From Drosophila miranda (Eukaryota; Arthropoda; Insecta; Diptera; Drosophilidae), in NCBI RefSeq assembly GCF_003369915.1, contig NC_046677.1:31514913-31578912 (forward strand): a DNA stretch of 64,000 nucleotides, given 5' to 3'. The notes beneath the pieces were generated by a model. That model was not told the origin of the DNA, searched no databases, and was given only the letters and a program-made list of their open reading frames with translations. Both the position numbers and the translations under genes were made by a program. The first letter of the stretch is position 1. Every line of letters starts with the position of its first letter. Shown piece by piece: positions 1-14,100 of the stretch.

Positions 1-2382
1 TTTATCGTTCCTACAAGTTCTTCGTTTCGTTTGCGCTCTGCTCTGCTCGCCCTTGTCTTGGCTTGTCTTGTCCTGTGCTGTCCTGTCTTGTCTGATATTT
101 GTCTATGGCGTGTCCTGGTCATGCCACAAGTCACAGACACACGCACACACACACAGATAAATCGACTAGGCCACAGGACATGGCCACCAACGGCCGGCTC
201 CTTGGCCTTTTGTGAAATTTTCGGTTTGGTTTTGTTTTCTATTCTATTTTTTTATGACTTTTTTATTGACTTGATTATTATGTTGTTTGTTGTTCTCGGC
301 CCGACGCAAGCCGAAAGTTTCCCTAAGCGGGGGCGGGGGCTGGGCTGGGGCTGGGGCTGGGGCTGGGAGAAATTAAAAAATAATTTAGAGCCCCTGGACC
401 AAGGGTTGCCGCATAAATTGTGGCCCGGCCCCCTGTCTGGAGCGCAGCGTGTCTCTGATTGCCTTCTTCTGGGCTCATAAATATCACATCACGGGAGAGA
501 TGCACCACAGGCAAAGGAGATCGAATGTTCGATACCCCACCGACAGTGCAAGGTACAGGGAGGATACAGAGGATACACTTGATAGATTTGGAAGTGAAAG
601 AGGACAATTTGATGACTAGATCTTTGTATCTTTTGAGCACAGATATCCCAAAGAATACCGTGAAGAAAAGGCCAACCCCAACGTGTTTCCACATCGAGTT
701 GCTTCTTGTCTAGAGTCCAATATACCCCCGACCGAGTGTGGATACCCTCGCAGCTGCTACAGCCAATACCAATGCCGACACCTCATCAAAATCAAGTCCA
801 TATGTGTACGATATATACTTGTACGATTGTTATGACAGCTCGGCTCGTATTTCACAGGACCGCGACAGGAGAGCAAATCACAAATTTGCCAAAGAGCGTA
901 ATTCGAACCTGTGCCGTTCAATAAATTGCCAGCTGAAAAGTAAACAAGAACAAATGGAAAAAGAAACTTCAGGTTTTAGCCATTTAATTGAAAAATGTGT
1001 CCAGGACAGCTTGACAACAGGCGTTGACAATTTATGGAATCCATTCCCGAATTCCCGGATTCCCGAAACTTTCCGCTCGCGAGTACTTCACTGAAAAAAC
1101 TAATAATGAAAAGTGTATCGGATGACCGAGGGACAAGCCGAGGCAGCGATCAACTTCGTTGGGATTATCTTTCCAGTCAAGTGGCTTTGCTTAAAGCTGA
1201 TGTTTAAGGACCCGTTTTGAGAGGCCATTATGCTGACGGCGGTTCAAATTAACTGCCAGCAAAGCGTCAAGGGCGAACTGCCACCCACAAAAATGGAAAG
1301 GAAATCAAAACAAGCTGAACCCAAAGACAAAGACACTGGGACTGGGGCTGGGACTGGGACCGGGGCCGAGGATAAAAACGAACGAAGAAAAGAAACCACA
1401 AAAGAAGAGCAAGTCTCATAATTAAAAATTAAGCCATTCGCCTATTAGTTTTAACCCTCATTAACTTTAGATAAACTAATCTCCAAAGTAAACCACTCGC
1501 ATTCAGGGCCCGAACGGAGCTACACTGACACGACCCTTGCCACAGGGCCCCATCCACAGCAGCATCCACAGCCAGAACCGCATCCACACCATCAGACGCT
1601 GGGTTTTTATTCCGCGCGCGCCTACAATGCGTGAAAAGCTCATCATCAACTCGTGGCAACTGTTTCGGGGATGTGCAGCGGAGAGGGCCCCACAAAATGA
1701 TGTAGAAACAGAGACAGAAAGAGCCCGAACCTAATATGCTAAAAAAAAGAAAAGAAACGAAACGAAAAGAAAAGATAGAAGCCGAAGGAACCCATCACAT
1801 CGAGCAGCCAGAGAAAGGAAAGATAATTAAAAACGCAACCTTGATGGAAAATGAAATGTTTACAAAGAGACACAGGCCCGCCCAGCCCCAGCCCCATCCC
1901 CAGCCTCCGAAAAAATGTAAAGCACAGTGACAAGAAAAAGAAAATGCTGAAAGGCCCCAAGAAAAGACGAGAGCGAAGCGAGGAAAACATTTGCACTGCC
2001 GCTCAGGCAGCGCCAGAGAAGGAAAACAAAAAACGGATACACGCAGCGGATCCAAAGTTTACTCAAGCAAACACAAAAACACACAAAAACGGAGCAAAGT
2101 CGTAGGCGTGGAAGGGTCTAAGGAGCAGGATCCGGCCGGGCCAGAAAGGAAGCGGATTGGTGGAGCGGAGCAGCAAAGTCAAGCGAAAATTAACTGGAAC
2201 ATTTCTCTGTGCCTGCTGCACAAGGGCACACTGTAGTCGTGGAATAATTAGCCAGTGGGAAGTGGTTCCGTTTCTCATAAGTTCAGGAGTAGTTCATCAG
2301 TATTCCGCTCAGGGATTTATTCTATAATTAAACATCACAAATACTTTCTGTTTCTCCGATCGTTGCCATGGCATAGCGATCC
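1..2382. other. Intergenic, low-complexity; no supportable gene
   Basis: No reading frame here has codon structure, splice borders or a recognisable motif that would support a gene. It is rich in simple sequence: pyrimidine runs at the left end, GGGGCT/CAGCCC-type hexamer tracts near 338-366, 1337-1368 and 1880-1910, and A/G-rich stretches around 1740-2100. The apparent Ser-Pro/Ala-Pro protein over 323-694 is a translation of the GGGGCT tract. The region lies downstream of tweek's 3' end and could be intergenic DNA or an intron of a gene beyond the window. Confidence 0.6.
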
Positions 2383-3134
2383 TTTATTAGATCTAATCAG
2401 AGACCATTCAATGTGGAATGTGAGGGGCAAACATTCATGGAAGAGATGCCTGGTTTAGTCCCAGAAGAGCGAGGATAGATGTACTATACCCTAGCCAGAG
2501 ACGAGTGCATTCTAGTGTATTTTAATGGGAATGCTGTTAAATACATCCTCTAAGTTGTATGGGTTTTTCTCCACCCTATCGTGATCGCATGAATCTCGTT
2601 GATCGACTGGGATTCGGGGGCCCACCATCAAGAGAAAAGCCATCGAAAGTATTGGAAGTTCTGTGTTGCATTGTATATTTCTGTATAATCAATTAGAGCT
2701 ACTTATAGTTTAAACACAATTGCTTTGCTCATTGTTGCCTGATATATGTGTATATAGTATGTATCCATGGATGCAGATCCCAAAAGCAACAAAATCCTGT
2801 AATGATAGTTACAAAGCGCGAAAATTGAGCAAATTACACAAATCACTGACTTTACACACCTATAAAATAAAACTAGTATACCATTACGCTTAGAGAAGAC
2901 AGACGGGGAAACGGGAGCAAACCATTTACAATATAGGGACACAGTTCTGAAGAAGAAGAAGCTGCCTTATTGGCTAGATAATACCGCGAGTAGAAAGCAT
3001 GCCAGGCCACGGGGAGGGAGGATAACCGGGGAGGATAATAAATTATGTAAAACTTTACACGGTTCACAAATCTATACATTGCTACTTAACTTAAACGAAC
3101 GATTTTGATAATTGTCACTTTTCATGCATATATT

Positions 3135-3171
<37 letters not shown>

Positions 3172-3187
3172 GCATATGCCATGGATG
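2383..3187 (-). other. tweek 3' UTR with (GT)n tract and candidate poly(A) signal
   Basis: This is the stretch after the tweek stop codon. The first AATAAA on the minus strand is at 2383-2388, with a second at 2316-2321, which implies a 3' UTR of about 0.8 kb. A nearly uninterrupted GT/CA dinucleotide run lies at about 3129-3172, directly next to the stop codon. The UTR end is inferred from the signal alone. Confidence 0.45.
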
Positions 3188-6100
3188 CTAATTCGTTGAT
3201 GGTCGATGATTCTGCTGCTGGTGCTGCTGCTTGCCGTTGGCACCTGCGCTTCCGCTTCCGGTGCCATTGTCCCGCTCCCTCTCCACTTTGTTCTCGCGCA
3301 CCATCAGCAGCAGCTGGAGCATCATGAGGGCCTGCACCTTGTCCAGGGGGTCCATGAAGCCGCGCTGCAGCCACTTGGGTATGGTGGTGCGGGCATGGCT
3401 GAAGCCCAGCTTGTTGAGTATGTAGTCGACGCCGTAGGGCTCGATGGACTTGCCCGCCCAGGAGAGCAGGCGAACTGTGGGCTCCAGATGCCAGGTCTGG
3501 CACTCAAAGTGCCGCCAGTCGCGCACAAACGATTCCAGATCAAAGCTCGGCGGGGATGCCTCCAAGCCACTGGCTCCTGCGTTTGCCTGCTGCTGTGGCT
3601 GTGTGCCTCCATCTTTGACATCGTTTGTGGAGCCCGCCGCCGTCGCCGTTGCCGTTGCCGTTGCCGTCGTTGTGGTCGTCGTCGATGATGATGATGCTGC
3701 GGTTGAGGCCGTGTTGGCCGTCGTGCTTGATGTCGCTGACACATTGGTCGTTGAGTTCGCTAGGTTCGTGTGGCTGCCCTGCAGGGGCTCCAGGCTGCTC
3801 TTGCTGGCGCTCATTTGCTTGCCCTGGGCAGTTAGGTTCGTGTTGGAAGAGCTCCGCTTCTCTTTGAGTATCTCGTCCGTCAGATACGGCTTCAGGTTGG
3901 TCTTCTGCGACAGATTGGGCGAGGCAGCCCTCGCCGATTGAGCTCCGATCTGGCGAAGAAAGAATCAATAAGATACCACTCCCATGGAATGTGCTCCTCC
4001 AGGAAAGACTTACCACCTTCTCTTTCTCAGTCACATAGGAGGTGATGAGATCGTGCAGGAAGAAGAAGGCATCCGCATCGACGGTCACAAAGATGTGGTC
4101 ATCGAATTCGGTGATGAAGCTGCACAACACCTCTGGCTTGGTTTCTGCAAGAAAGAGTCGAGTTTCCAGAGATTCAAAGGGGATGCTGCCACTGTCTCTG
4201 CCGCTCTGCTTACCACTTGGCTCTGGTGTGGTTGGTCCCTGTTTGTGCTCAGTCTTGAAATGCAGCTGCAGGCTGGGCAAGGCGAAGATTACCTCCCGAT
4301 TGTGGTTGTGCTCCTGTGCCTTGGCGGAGCTGTTGCTCCCCGAGGCACGCGTTCGTTCAATCGAGTTGGATGCTATCTCCCGCTCGCACTCCATGATGGG
4401 GAAGCGGTCAACAGCTAAAAATGGAAGAGAATGAAAGTCATCAATCAGGGGGCAGTCAATCGTTCGGGGGCACTCACCATCAATCTCGCTGTTGGCAAAC
4501 GCATAGTGGAACCACTCGTTGAGCGTCTTGAACTGTGGCGGGAAGATGATGTTGCGCGTGATGCGACTGACGATGGCCATCGAGTGGTTCTGCTGCTGCT
4601 GCACCTCCATGCTCTGGCCCAGGCAGGAGGTGAGCGTCTGCGTGACCAGCACCTCGTGGGAGCCCGATTCCTCCATCTGTCGCGCCTCCGTGGCAAAGTT
4701 GATCGAAGGAGACCGCAGGCTAAACAGCGCCCATGACTTGGACTTGAAGTTGATGCCGTGGAAACAGGCCAGCGAGATGTTCTGTCCGCGCAGCTCCACT
4801 GTGCCGCCCAAGACGTTACCGTGGCGGGGCAGACGGGTGACCAGGGAGGGCACCACCAGACCCACAGCCTGGGCCAGGGGTTTCTGCCAGTGGCGATGGT
4901 GTCGGGCATCCGTGTTGTCCCCAATCATGCCAGTCGGCACGCCTTGAGGCGGCGCCAGCTCTCCGTTGGGCTTCTTCTTGAACTGCTGCCGGCGCTTGAT
5001 GCTGGCCGTGCGATCTTGGAGCCGAGGCTCGAGGCTGGAGAAGACCCGCTTGGAGGACTTGAACTGCTGCGTGAAGAACTCCTCCAGCTTGAAGTACATC
5101 TTCAGCATATCCACAGTGGTCGACTTGGAGATCATGATCTGCAGCTGGTCCCAGCTGAGATCGCCGTGGATGAAGATCAGAGCCCGCGGCTGATCCTTGC
5201 CATGGGCGGGGGCTGCCGCTGCCTGGGAGGCGGTGCGCCACTCATCCTTCATGGCCGCGGAGAAGCTGCTGATGCGAGTCATCAGCACCGAGGTGCCCAT
5301 GTAGTCCAGCCGCAGCTCCAGGGCCATGAAGCTCAGTCCCAGCGTATGGTAGGGCTCCATGCCGGCCTCCTCCTTGATGTGGAACCGCTTGTTGATCTTG
5401 TTCACCTCGAAGCTGCCGCCCACGATGCCACCCTTGGCGTCCAGCGCGGAGCCGCCCAGGTAGATACCCGCATACATGTTCTTGTAGCCGGTGCTGCCGA
5501 TGGACAGGCGTCCGTCCGACTGGAAGTCCTTCGTCAGCCATACCACGTTGCCGCACACATTCCCGATGTTCATCTGGACATTCAGTTTCGTGAAGTTCAC
5601 GGCAAACAGGACGAGCGTCTCCCAGGACGTGATCTGGTTCTTCTCGGAGGGAGGCGTACCCGAGGACTCGGCACTGGAGGATTTCCCTAGATTCTTCAGC
5701 TTGCGCACGGCCCCAAAGTGCCCCAACTGCTGCTGTTGCTGCGTCGGCTGGGCATCAAAGTCCAGTCGCATCTTATCCTTCGCCCGGCCTGCGTCTTCGC
5801 TGGGAGTAGGCGTGGCCGGGGCACAGCCCGTGGGTGTCTCCGCTCCACCTGCGTTTGCCTGCTGCTGCTGTTGCTGCTGCTGGTGGACACTGAGATCGCC
5901 GAGGAAGAGGCGTCGCACGATGCGGCGCCTGTACCACGCCTTGGGGAAGGCCAGGATCTCCGTCAGCCGCCGCATGTCGTACTTGAAGCTGGCACTGCCA
6001 ATGTCCACGATGGTGGAGAAGCGGATGACGGCGCGCGAGTGGTCCAGGCCTCGCTTTGAGCTGGGCAGCGGCTCGATGTAGACCTTGCGGCAGCGCGTGA

Positions 6101-8195
6101 TGTGGAACTTGACGAACTCCACGTTGATGCTGAGGGAGTCCTTGCGCTCGCTGTCACTCAAGGGCGAGAACTGGGTCTCCTTGGAGGTCTTCTTGCCGCC
6201 GTACGGATGGAATATGAACACATTGAAGTCGGCCAGGCACCCGGTGACACTCAGCCCGCCCGTCGGCAGCTGCTCCGGATGCGTGTGGGTGCTGGAGTGG
6301 GTGCCAGAGCTCTCCTCCTCGCTGCTGCGCTTCGAGCTGAAGACAATGTCTAGGCTGGGAAGCTGCAGCATGCACTCCACGCGGGAGACGGGCAGGCAGC
6401 TGAAGCGGAAAGTCGACGGCTGCATGTGGAAGTAGACGATGACGTCCACAGGGAAGGAGGCATAAGTCACATAGTTGGCTGGCAGAATGTCCAGATTAAC
6501 AGCCGCGTTGTGATTGGGCGTCTGGGGCACGCTGCTGGGCTGCCTCGCGGGGATCGGCTCCAGTGTCTGCTCGAGAAACTCGAGAATGTGCGGCGAGATG
6601 ATGGTCTCCTCCGGTATGCTCTGCAGGGTCATCCAAGCGCAGAGTGTGGCCCGCTTGCTGCCTATTCGACGGGGTCCGTGCGGCGTGGATGCTGTCGATG
6701 GATCCGGCTGATGGTTTACCTGCTCCGCCAAGGTCTTGGACTGGTAGTGCAGCTTCACGTCCAGTCCGGGTATATGGAAAATGGTGAGATCCGCCAGCAG
6801 GGCGTTGGCATTGAAGCGCAGCTTGCTCTTATCACGCTGCCGTCTGGATGGCGTGGGACTACCCCAGTCGTTGCCAATGCTGCGCTCCCTCTTGTGCGAC
6901 TTGACGCTCGAGGCAGCCGCTCCAGCAGCTCCGGCAGCTCCTGCCGCCGCATACCCCTGACCCTGGCGCTCGTCTCCCGTGTCTTTGGTGTGCAGCACAC
7001 ACTTGCCAGAGTTCACCAGGACCTTTACGTCCAGCTCAAAGTCAATGTTCGGCTCGGCCTGCTTCTGGCCGTGCCCGTGCTTGCGTCGCATCTCCACGGA
7101 TATCCCATCCACATCCATCTCGCTGGGCGTGCAGTCGCCACGCCAGTCCAACTCGTTGTCCGCCGTCTCCGTGTCCGTGTCCGCATTGGGCAGCGACGTC
7201 TGGCGCATGGCCTCTGTAAAGGTTACCCTTCCCAGGGCATTGATTGCTCCTACTCCTGCCCCTGCTCCTCCGCCGCCGCCCATCTTGAGGGAGGCACTGC
7301 GCGAGTGACAGGAAGCGGGGGTGCTCTGAAGGCTGGAGATCTCGTCGTTGGAGGCAATGGTGTCCAGTCTTCGGCCAGCATAGCTGTGGCTGCCATTGTC
7401 CAGCGATGGAGGCACTCCTCCCACTCCGGGAATCCCCACTCCTCCGCCAATGTACGAGTGCGACCGACTGTAGTTCTTGAGGGATCTCCTCAGGGAAGGC
7501 CGCTTCCACTTCTGGATCATGTCGCGTCGGAAGTACTTGTAGCAGATGGCCTGCAGCTCCTGCAGCCGCCGCTCCTCGTGGGCCACCGTGTTGTGGGACG
7601 CGCCCAGCGTCCGCAGATCATTGATGATCTTCAGCTGCTCGGCCATCTCCTTCTCCATCATGAACGAGCGCTTCTTGGAGTCGATAGTGGGGTCGAATAC
7701 GAAAGCGGGCAGGCTATCGAATTCCCCGCGACGACGCACGTACGTGTCTCGGCAGCTCTGATCTCCCTCGTCGCTGTCTGGGGACTCCATCTGCGTGTCC
7801 TCCTCCTCGAAGCCCGTCAGCATTGTCAGCGTGTGCCCCAAGGAACTCAGCTGCTTGCCGATGTTTACGTCCAAGTGGATGTCCACACCCTCCATCTGCC
7901 ACTTGACGTTGAGCAGCCACTTGGCGTTCTCTCCCTTCTTCGCGGCGGTGGTCCGCGAGCAGACCTCGAAGGTGCCCTCGGACACCACGCACACGTTCAT
8001 TATGGGCTCGCCGCTGGTGGGCTTCCAGTCATCCAGATTGGTCTCGAAATCGTCTGCGAACCGCAGGCACAGTCCCTGGAACTTTCCCTTGGACACCAGA
8101 GCTCCCGAATTGCAAGCCGAAATGATGGTGTTCTCCAGCGTGATGACAACAGCTCCCTTGGCATCAAAGTCCTGATACGAACGGGAGCCAAAGGA
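3188..8195 (-). other. tweek: tweek coding exons 19-22 (C-terminal part)
   Basis: Exons: E19 8195-4478 (3.7 kb), E20 4414-4214, E21 4144-4014, E22 3949-3188. E19 carries polyglutamine tracts (for example near 5870 and 5735) and a Gly/Ala-rich linker near 7260. E22 has a Thr/Ala-rich spacer encoded by a GTC/GCC microsatellite-like stretch (about 3640-3700), then the conserved C-terminal block, then a variable Gly/Gln-rich tail ending at the TAG at 3188-3190. Polyglutamine and Thr/Ala tracts are likely to vary in length between strains. Confidence 0.88.
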
Positions 8196-11100
8196 CTAGA
8201 AAGAGATGAATTAAATTGGGAAATTCCTGAAACAGACGGGAACATACCACAGTATTGACTTGCTTCAGGGGCAAGCATATGCCCATATCCTCGACAGTTA
8301 GCTGCAGGAAGAGGGTGGACAAGTTCGATCCTGCTATCTGTCCGAAGGCCACGCGATCGAAGACCTGCTGCTGCTGCTGGGCCGTCGCCTGGCTGTGCTC
8401 GTAGCAGAGATTGGCCCGCTTCTCGGCCCAGTACTCGTAGGCGTTCTTGTAGTTCAGCCACACCAATATGGCCTTGTCCACGGCTATCGGCTGGATGTAG
8501 ACCAGGGGGCGCTTCAACGTGAGCAAGATCAGCTCCTTGTCTTCGTTGAGCAGCTCGTCCTGGAAGGCATTGCGCAGACCGATGGTCGTGTGGAAGAAGG
8601 CATATTGCTGGAATTCCGGCTCCGCCTCGTCAAAGATCACATTTCTTATGATCTGTCCCAGCGACAGATTGAAGTCAATGTGCGCCTTGAAGAACAGCTT
8701 CCGGTTGCTCATGTCGCCCAGATTCTTCACGCGATTCGACAGCTGCAGCTCCATGGTGCCCGTCTCGAAGCGCACCGCCGACGAGCAGGGCGTGGTGGCC
8801 GTCAGCTGAATCCTCTTCATCGATATGTTGATGGAGAAGAGGATCCTCTTCAGCGTTGATTCCTGCACGCTGGAACTGTCCCCGCTCTCCTCGGTCCACA
8901 GCGGCACGGGCTTCTCCCCGCCGTACACCTTCTGCAGCACTTCGTTGATCTCGCGCATGAAAACCTTCTGCACAAACACCAAGTGGTTCAGCAAATCCGT
9001 GGTCAGGCAGCGCTCGAACTCCCCGATCTCCGCACTGGCATTCACATAGCCGCCCTGCCGGAGTACAATGCCCTCGGTGCTCTCTGCCTGATCCTGGCGA
9101 TTGTCTGGAATGTACTCGGCCAACACGTGGACGGGCGGCAGCCCAATGCAGGCCTCCGACGGCAAATTCATTTCGTTCTTTAAAGGATTCCAGTGTTATT
9201 CAGAGGAACGATTCAAGATCCGAGTTTTACTTACCTGAATCTTGGTGTTGAAGCTCAGCGTATGCGTGGGCAAGTCGATGACAAATTTCGCTCTCTGGCC
9301 CGTGACGCCCATGGAACTGACATGGTTCATCCGATACTGGGCCTGCAGCGAGGGCAGCAGCGCAGCGTTGATGGACAGGCTCTGGAGGAGTATATTGAAC
9401 TGCATGACCAGTGGCTGGAGCAACCCGTTCTGGTGCTGAGCCGCCGTTGCCCCCGACCTCGATTGGGCCATGTGAGCGGCTCTTCGCGCCGCCTGCTGAG
9501 GCTGCTGTTGTGCTCCCCCGCCGCCGGAGACAGTGCGCTCTCGCATTTCGCTGGCCACACCAGCGACACTGCTGGCACCGCCCGAGTTTCGGGCATGGAA
9601 TGGAGACTCTGGTTCCTCGGCTGTAAAGGATCGCAGGGTGGAGCGACCGGAGTTGCGTTTTACTCTCAGCTCCTGGATGGTGGATGACAGCTGCTTGGAA
9701 CTGCGCGTCATCATGCCGTGCAGGGCCACCGGATGCTGCGGGATGTCTATGTTCACAGCACCGATCGAGAGCAGGCCGCTGTTCTTGTCCTTGCCCCGCT
9801 TGGAGAGGCTCGAGTAGAGCGTCTGGCTCTTGCCAACGGTCACCTTCACCACGGTTCTGCAATCGAAACAAGAGTTAGCCATGAAACAAAGAGAGGGGAA
9901 GACTTTAGCACACTTACTGCTGACTGGGGGCTACACCTTCCAGCAGCACAATCATGGCGCGTCCCACTTGTCCTGTGAGCGAGCACTCCAGGGACACGGG
10001 ACGCGCCTTCTTTCGCCACGTGGCCGTGCTGTTCAGCGTGGTGATCTCCGATTCGAGCTTGAGCCCGGAGAGGGTGGCCAGCAGTCGGGTCTTGTGGATC
10101 TTGGCCACGCCAAAGACAATCAGACGAGTTCGCTCCTGGGACGGCCCATCGATGATCAGCATCTCGCGATGCTGCGGCAATGGGGTGGGGGCACTGGCCA
10201 AATCATCCTCGTCGTTGACAAACGCCGACGGCTTCTTGTGCTCATTGAGGGAGCTCCTCTGGACCACCGTCTTCGTCTCCGGCATCGTGCCGTACAGCTC
10301 CAGCAGATGGTAGATGGTCTTCCAGCAGTTGGGCGTCTCCAGCAGGGGGGCCATCGATGACATGCCCTTGGTCAGAGTGTTCTGGTAGTCCCCGCTCATG
10401 CTGGTGGCACAGCCGCCGTTGAGCGAGGCCTTCGATTCGGTGGCCAGCTTGAGGATGTTCTGCTCGTGCAGCGACATGGTGGGACTGTCCCGCAGAGGCG
10501 ACGAACTCGACTCATTGAGATTGGTGTAGCCCAGCTTGCCCTTCACCGACTTGCCCGTGGAACGCAGCTTCTGGGCGAAGCTCTGCGGACGATTCTTGGC
10601 GTTTGGCGACGGTGTTAGCTGTATGATGGGCGCCATGCCGCCCGGACGCGTTCTAGCCGCTGGCATTGTCGGCATCGTCTCGTTAAACTTGTCGTAACGC
10701 TCATCCGAATAGCTCTCGCCATGGCCAAACCGTTCAGAGACTGAATTGAAGCCCAAGATATCCGTGGGCTCCGACGCTGAAGGGGAAGAAGAAAAACTTG
10801 TGAGGAACTGCTACAATTAATCCTATTTATGGTGCAGTCTTACCCAAACTACATTCATCCTTGGTCTGGCTCTTTTTGCTGAGCTCTGGGTGATCATGGA
10901 ACTCGTTCTGGGCATCCTTCACATTCTGATACATGTTGCAGATCTGATGGAGCAGCCGCAGCAGCGGCATGTTCACCTGCTGCGAAATGAACCTCACATT
11001 GAGGCTGAAATTGATCACAGTACTCGTGTGCTTCTTCAGCTGCCGCCGCGACATGTAAATGACGTTCTGTCGGGCCTGATCCACTGCCCCGTCAGACATT

Positions 11101-14100
11101 TTCAGCACCTCCAGCTCCACGCCCACGCGCTCGCATAGGAACAGGGGAGTGTCCATCATAATCGAGGCCCTGCCATTCGACTTCTTGTTCAGTTTTGCCG
11201 GCTTCTGGGCTGGGTTCTTCTTGTCGCCCGCCTCGCTCACGACAATGTCCACGCGAATGGAATCGAAAGTGCCGATTAGCGAGAGATTTGTGCCGAAATT
11301 CTCCAGCGAGGAGATGTCTGCATTCGAGAACTTGTTGATCATCTGCTGGGGCATCACGCCCAGGCAAGTGAGCAACGGCTCGAAGATTAAATGAGCATCC
11401 AACAGCTTGATCGAGTCCTGCATGATGCCACTGCGCGTGTGGCTGTGTCCAGGGATCTTCGGGGGAGCAGGACGAGCGTGCTCTTTCTCGGCAAAATGCT
11501 CTTTCTTCTTGTTGTCCTGCTGCTTGGCCATCCAGAAGTACAGATCCTCCTTGTGGCTCTCGGCGCCCTGCCAGAACTTGTTGACCGAATTGGTGGAGCT
11601 GAGAGAACCCTCCTGGAGGGCACCGTACTCTGTAGAAGGAAATCTTTCAGAAAGCATTCCCTTGGATGGTGTTCTTTGATACATACCAAATTCTGGCACC
11701 TGCTTCTCCACCAGCCCCGAGATAATGGGCAGCATTTGTATGCTGGAACGAGATGAATTGCCATGTGAATAATTCGAGGCTTTGCTGTGCACTTTGTTCA
11801 GCCTAAAGCGTAGAGCAATGCAGGGTGCGGGGATGCAAAGATGCAGAGAAGAGAAAATGACAAGCATGAGAAGCAACTGGAAAAGATGAAACTTACCCAC
11901 GACGCGGGTTATGGATGTTCGGGGATGTGGAGGTCGAACGCTGGGAGGCAGCTCCATGCTGACCTCCCGCTTCATGGCTGTACGAGAGTCCGCCGTACTG
12001 ATTGTTTTCTATGGATATGGAGGATACAGGGAATTTGTGAGTAATAATTCGGCACACTCTTCTGGTATTTTTTTCACTTTTGCGTTGAAAGGTTGTACAG
12101 TAAACGAAGGATTAAGAGAGAACACATACATATATATAACCTACATATATACGATTATAACCCCATTGGACCAAAACACCATCAGCGATATCGCGTTACC
12201 ATACAGTGTATACGTATTACGTATATACATAGGTGCACCAGCTCATACATTTTCTGAGAGAGCTCCAAGTAATAGGACTACGGCTCAGGGAGTTTTCAAC
12301 TCCGCAATGTTCGGAATGTATATAAATCTGTGTGCAGACCGGTTCCCAAACATTTTAGAAGAGGAATATTATGATACTTTTTGAACGAAAGATCCAAAGA
12401 TGGTCGAAGTACGATAGGGCCCTGTTTTTGTGAAAACGATTTTAAGATTTTATACACAGATCACAATTAGCGAGACTTTAGTAGTCGCTTGGTTTTGTCT
12501 CGATCTTTTCAGAGCTCGTTGGCAAACTTTTATCGAAACCTCAGCCATTGCTCGCGGATTTGTCTCGTTTGTTTTACGTTAGTTGCGTTTTACAATCGTG
12601 TTTTGGTCCGCCGAGAAGTTCCGTTTAATGTACAACACATTTAGTTATAAATTTAGTTCTATGTAGAGGATAGATTATAGCCAGAAAGGATAGAATAGTA
12701 TAGTTTGTATTGTAGTACGAGTATAATGCATCGAGTATATGCAAAAGCATCAAACTGTATGAAGTGTGAACACTTAAAGCATTTGACAACATGTGTGTGT
12801 GGGTGTGAGCGAGAAGGGGAGTGTAGAAAGAGAGAGACACGGAAGTGGGGAAACAGAAGGGAAAATAGTGGAAAACTGTGGGTAGTAAAAAGCTAAAAAA
12901 AGGATATATAGACAGACAGAGAGAGAATATAGAACACACATTCAACAAAAACGTGCAGAAAGAGAGGAAATTGGAAATAGGAAATAGGAAACAGGAAAGA
13001 GAATAGAGAACTATACATATAACTAGGTTAAGAGGAGAGAGAGAGTAAACCAGAGGGAGAGAGCGTTAATCAAAAAAATACCAATGTGAGTTCGATGATG
13101 CTGTGTTTGCCCAAGTAATAAAGCATTCTCACTCTCTTCCGGATTCTCGCCGACGCCCGCATAGGCGCCCATTTCAACATCACCTTCGCACTCATCGTTC
13201 TCCGCCTCCTCCTCGTTCTGCGGAAACGAGAATGTCACATTGATGGGACGTGCCAGCTTATTCTTGTACTGATGCTCGAAGAGTATGGGATTGTACAGTG
13301 TATTCTTCCACTGACGACTCAGCACAATGATGCCCTACAAAGGAATCGTCGGTTTATAAAGATATATTCTTCTTCCGATTGAGAGCGGCTCACCTGTCGT
13401 AGAGTAATCAGATGCGGTACGTCCGCCTGCTTGAAGATCGGCTCAATCCGTTGCACACCCTCGTCCAGAACCAGTTTCTGCATGATATAGCACAGCTGGC
13501 AGCTGGGATCCTCTTGCAGCGTTTTCGACAGCAGCGTATAGTTGTTGGCATAGCGACTCTACAAAAGAAAAGTTGAAGATTTAGCACTCCCAGGTATACG
13601 TTTGTCGACCTCACCTTCTTGATCTTGGGATTCCGTTGGATCTTCTCATTGTCCAAGGCCTCCGCCATGAGACAGGCGGCCACCGCCGTCTGCCGCGTGT
13701 GCAGCGCCTTCAGAAGGGCCACCACTTTGATGGCCAGCCGATTGCTTGGATTCATCCAGGCAGTGATGGCTGGCGAGGCAGTGCTCAGCAGGTTCCAGTC
13801 GAGGCGCGTCAGATCGATCTTTCGGGTGATGGGCACGCAGGGCGGCGCCGCAAAGTTCAGCCACACGGCTTTCAGTTCGATCACACATGAAGAGGTCTTG
13901 TCGGTTTCCTTGACGTTCGAAAGCACCTTGTCGTAGGCATCCTTGGAGTTGCTGCCACCGGCAGCCCCGGTCTTCGAAGCACCCTGATTACCTGTCGCCG
14001 TGGGCCCCTTCTCCACATACTCGTCTGGAGGTTTGGGTGTGGATTTCCTCTGGTCAGCCCCAGAGGTAGAGTTCTCGCTGTCCTGGCCGTGGTGGAACTT

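Noticed and set aside
323-694. Minus-strand frame ending in Ser-Pro and Ala-Pro repeats
   Set aside because: Translation of a GGGGCT simple repeat; no start or splice context.
4758-5690. 310-codon plus-strand frame
   Set aside because: Also antisense to tweek exon 19, with no family resemblance.
6426-8258. 610-codon open frame on the plus strand
   Set aside because: Antisense shadow of tweek exon 19; the conserved protein is on the minus strand and GC-rich third positions open the opposite frame.
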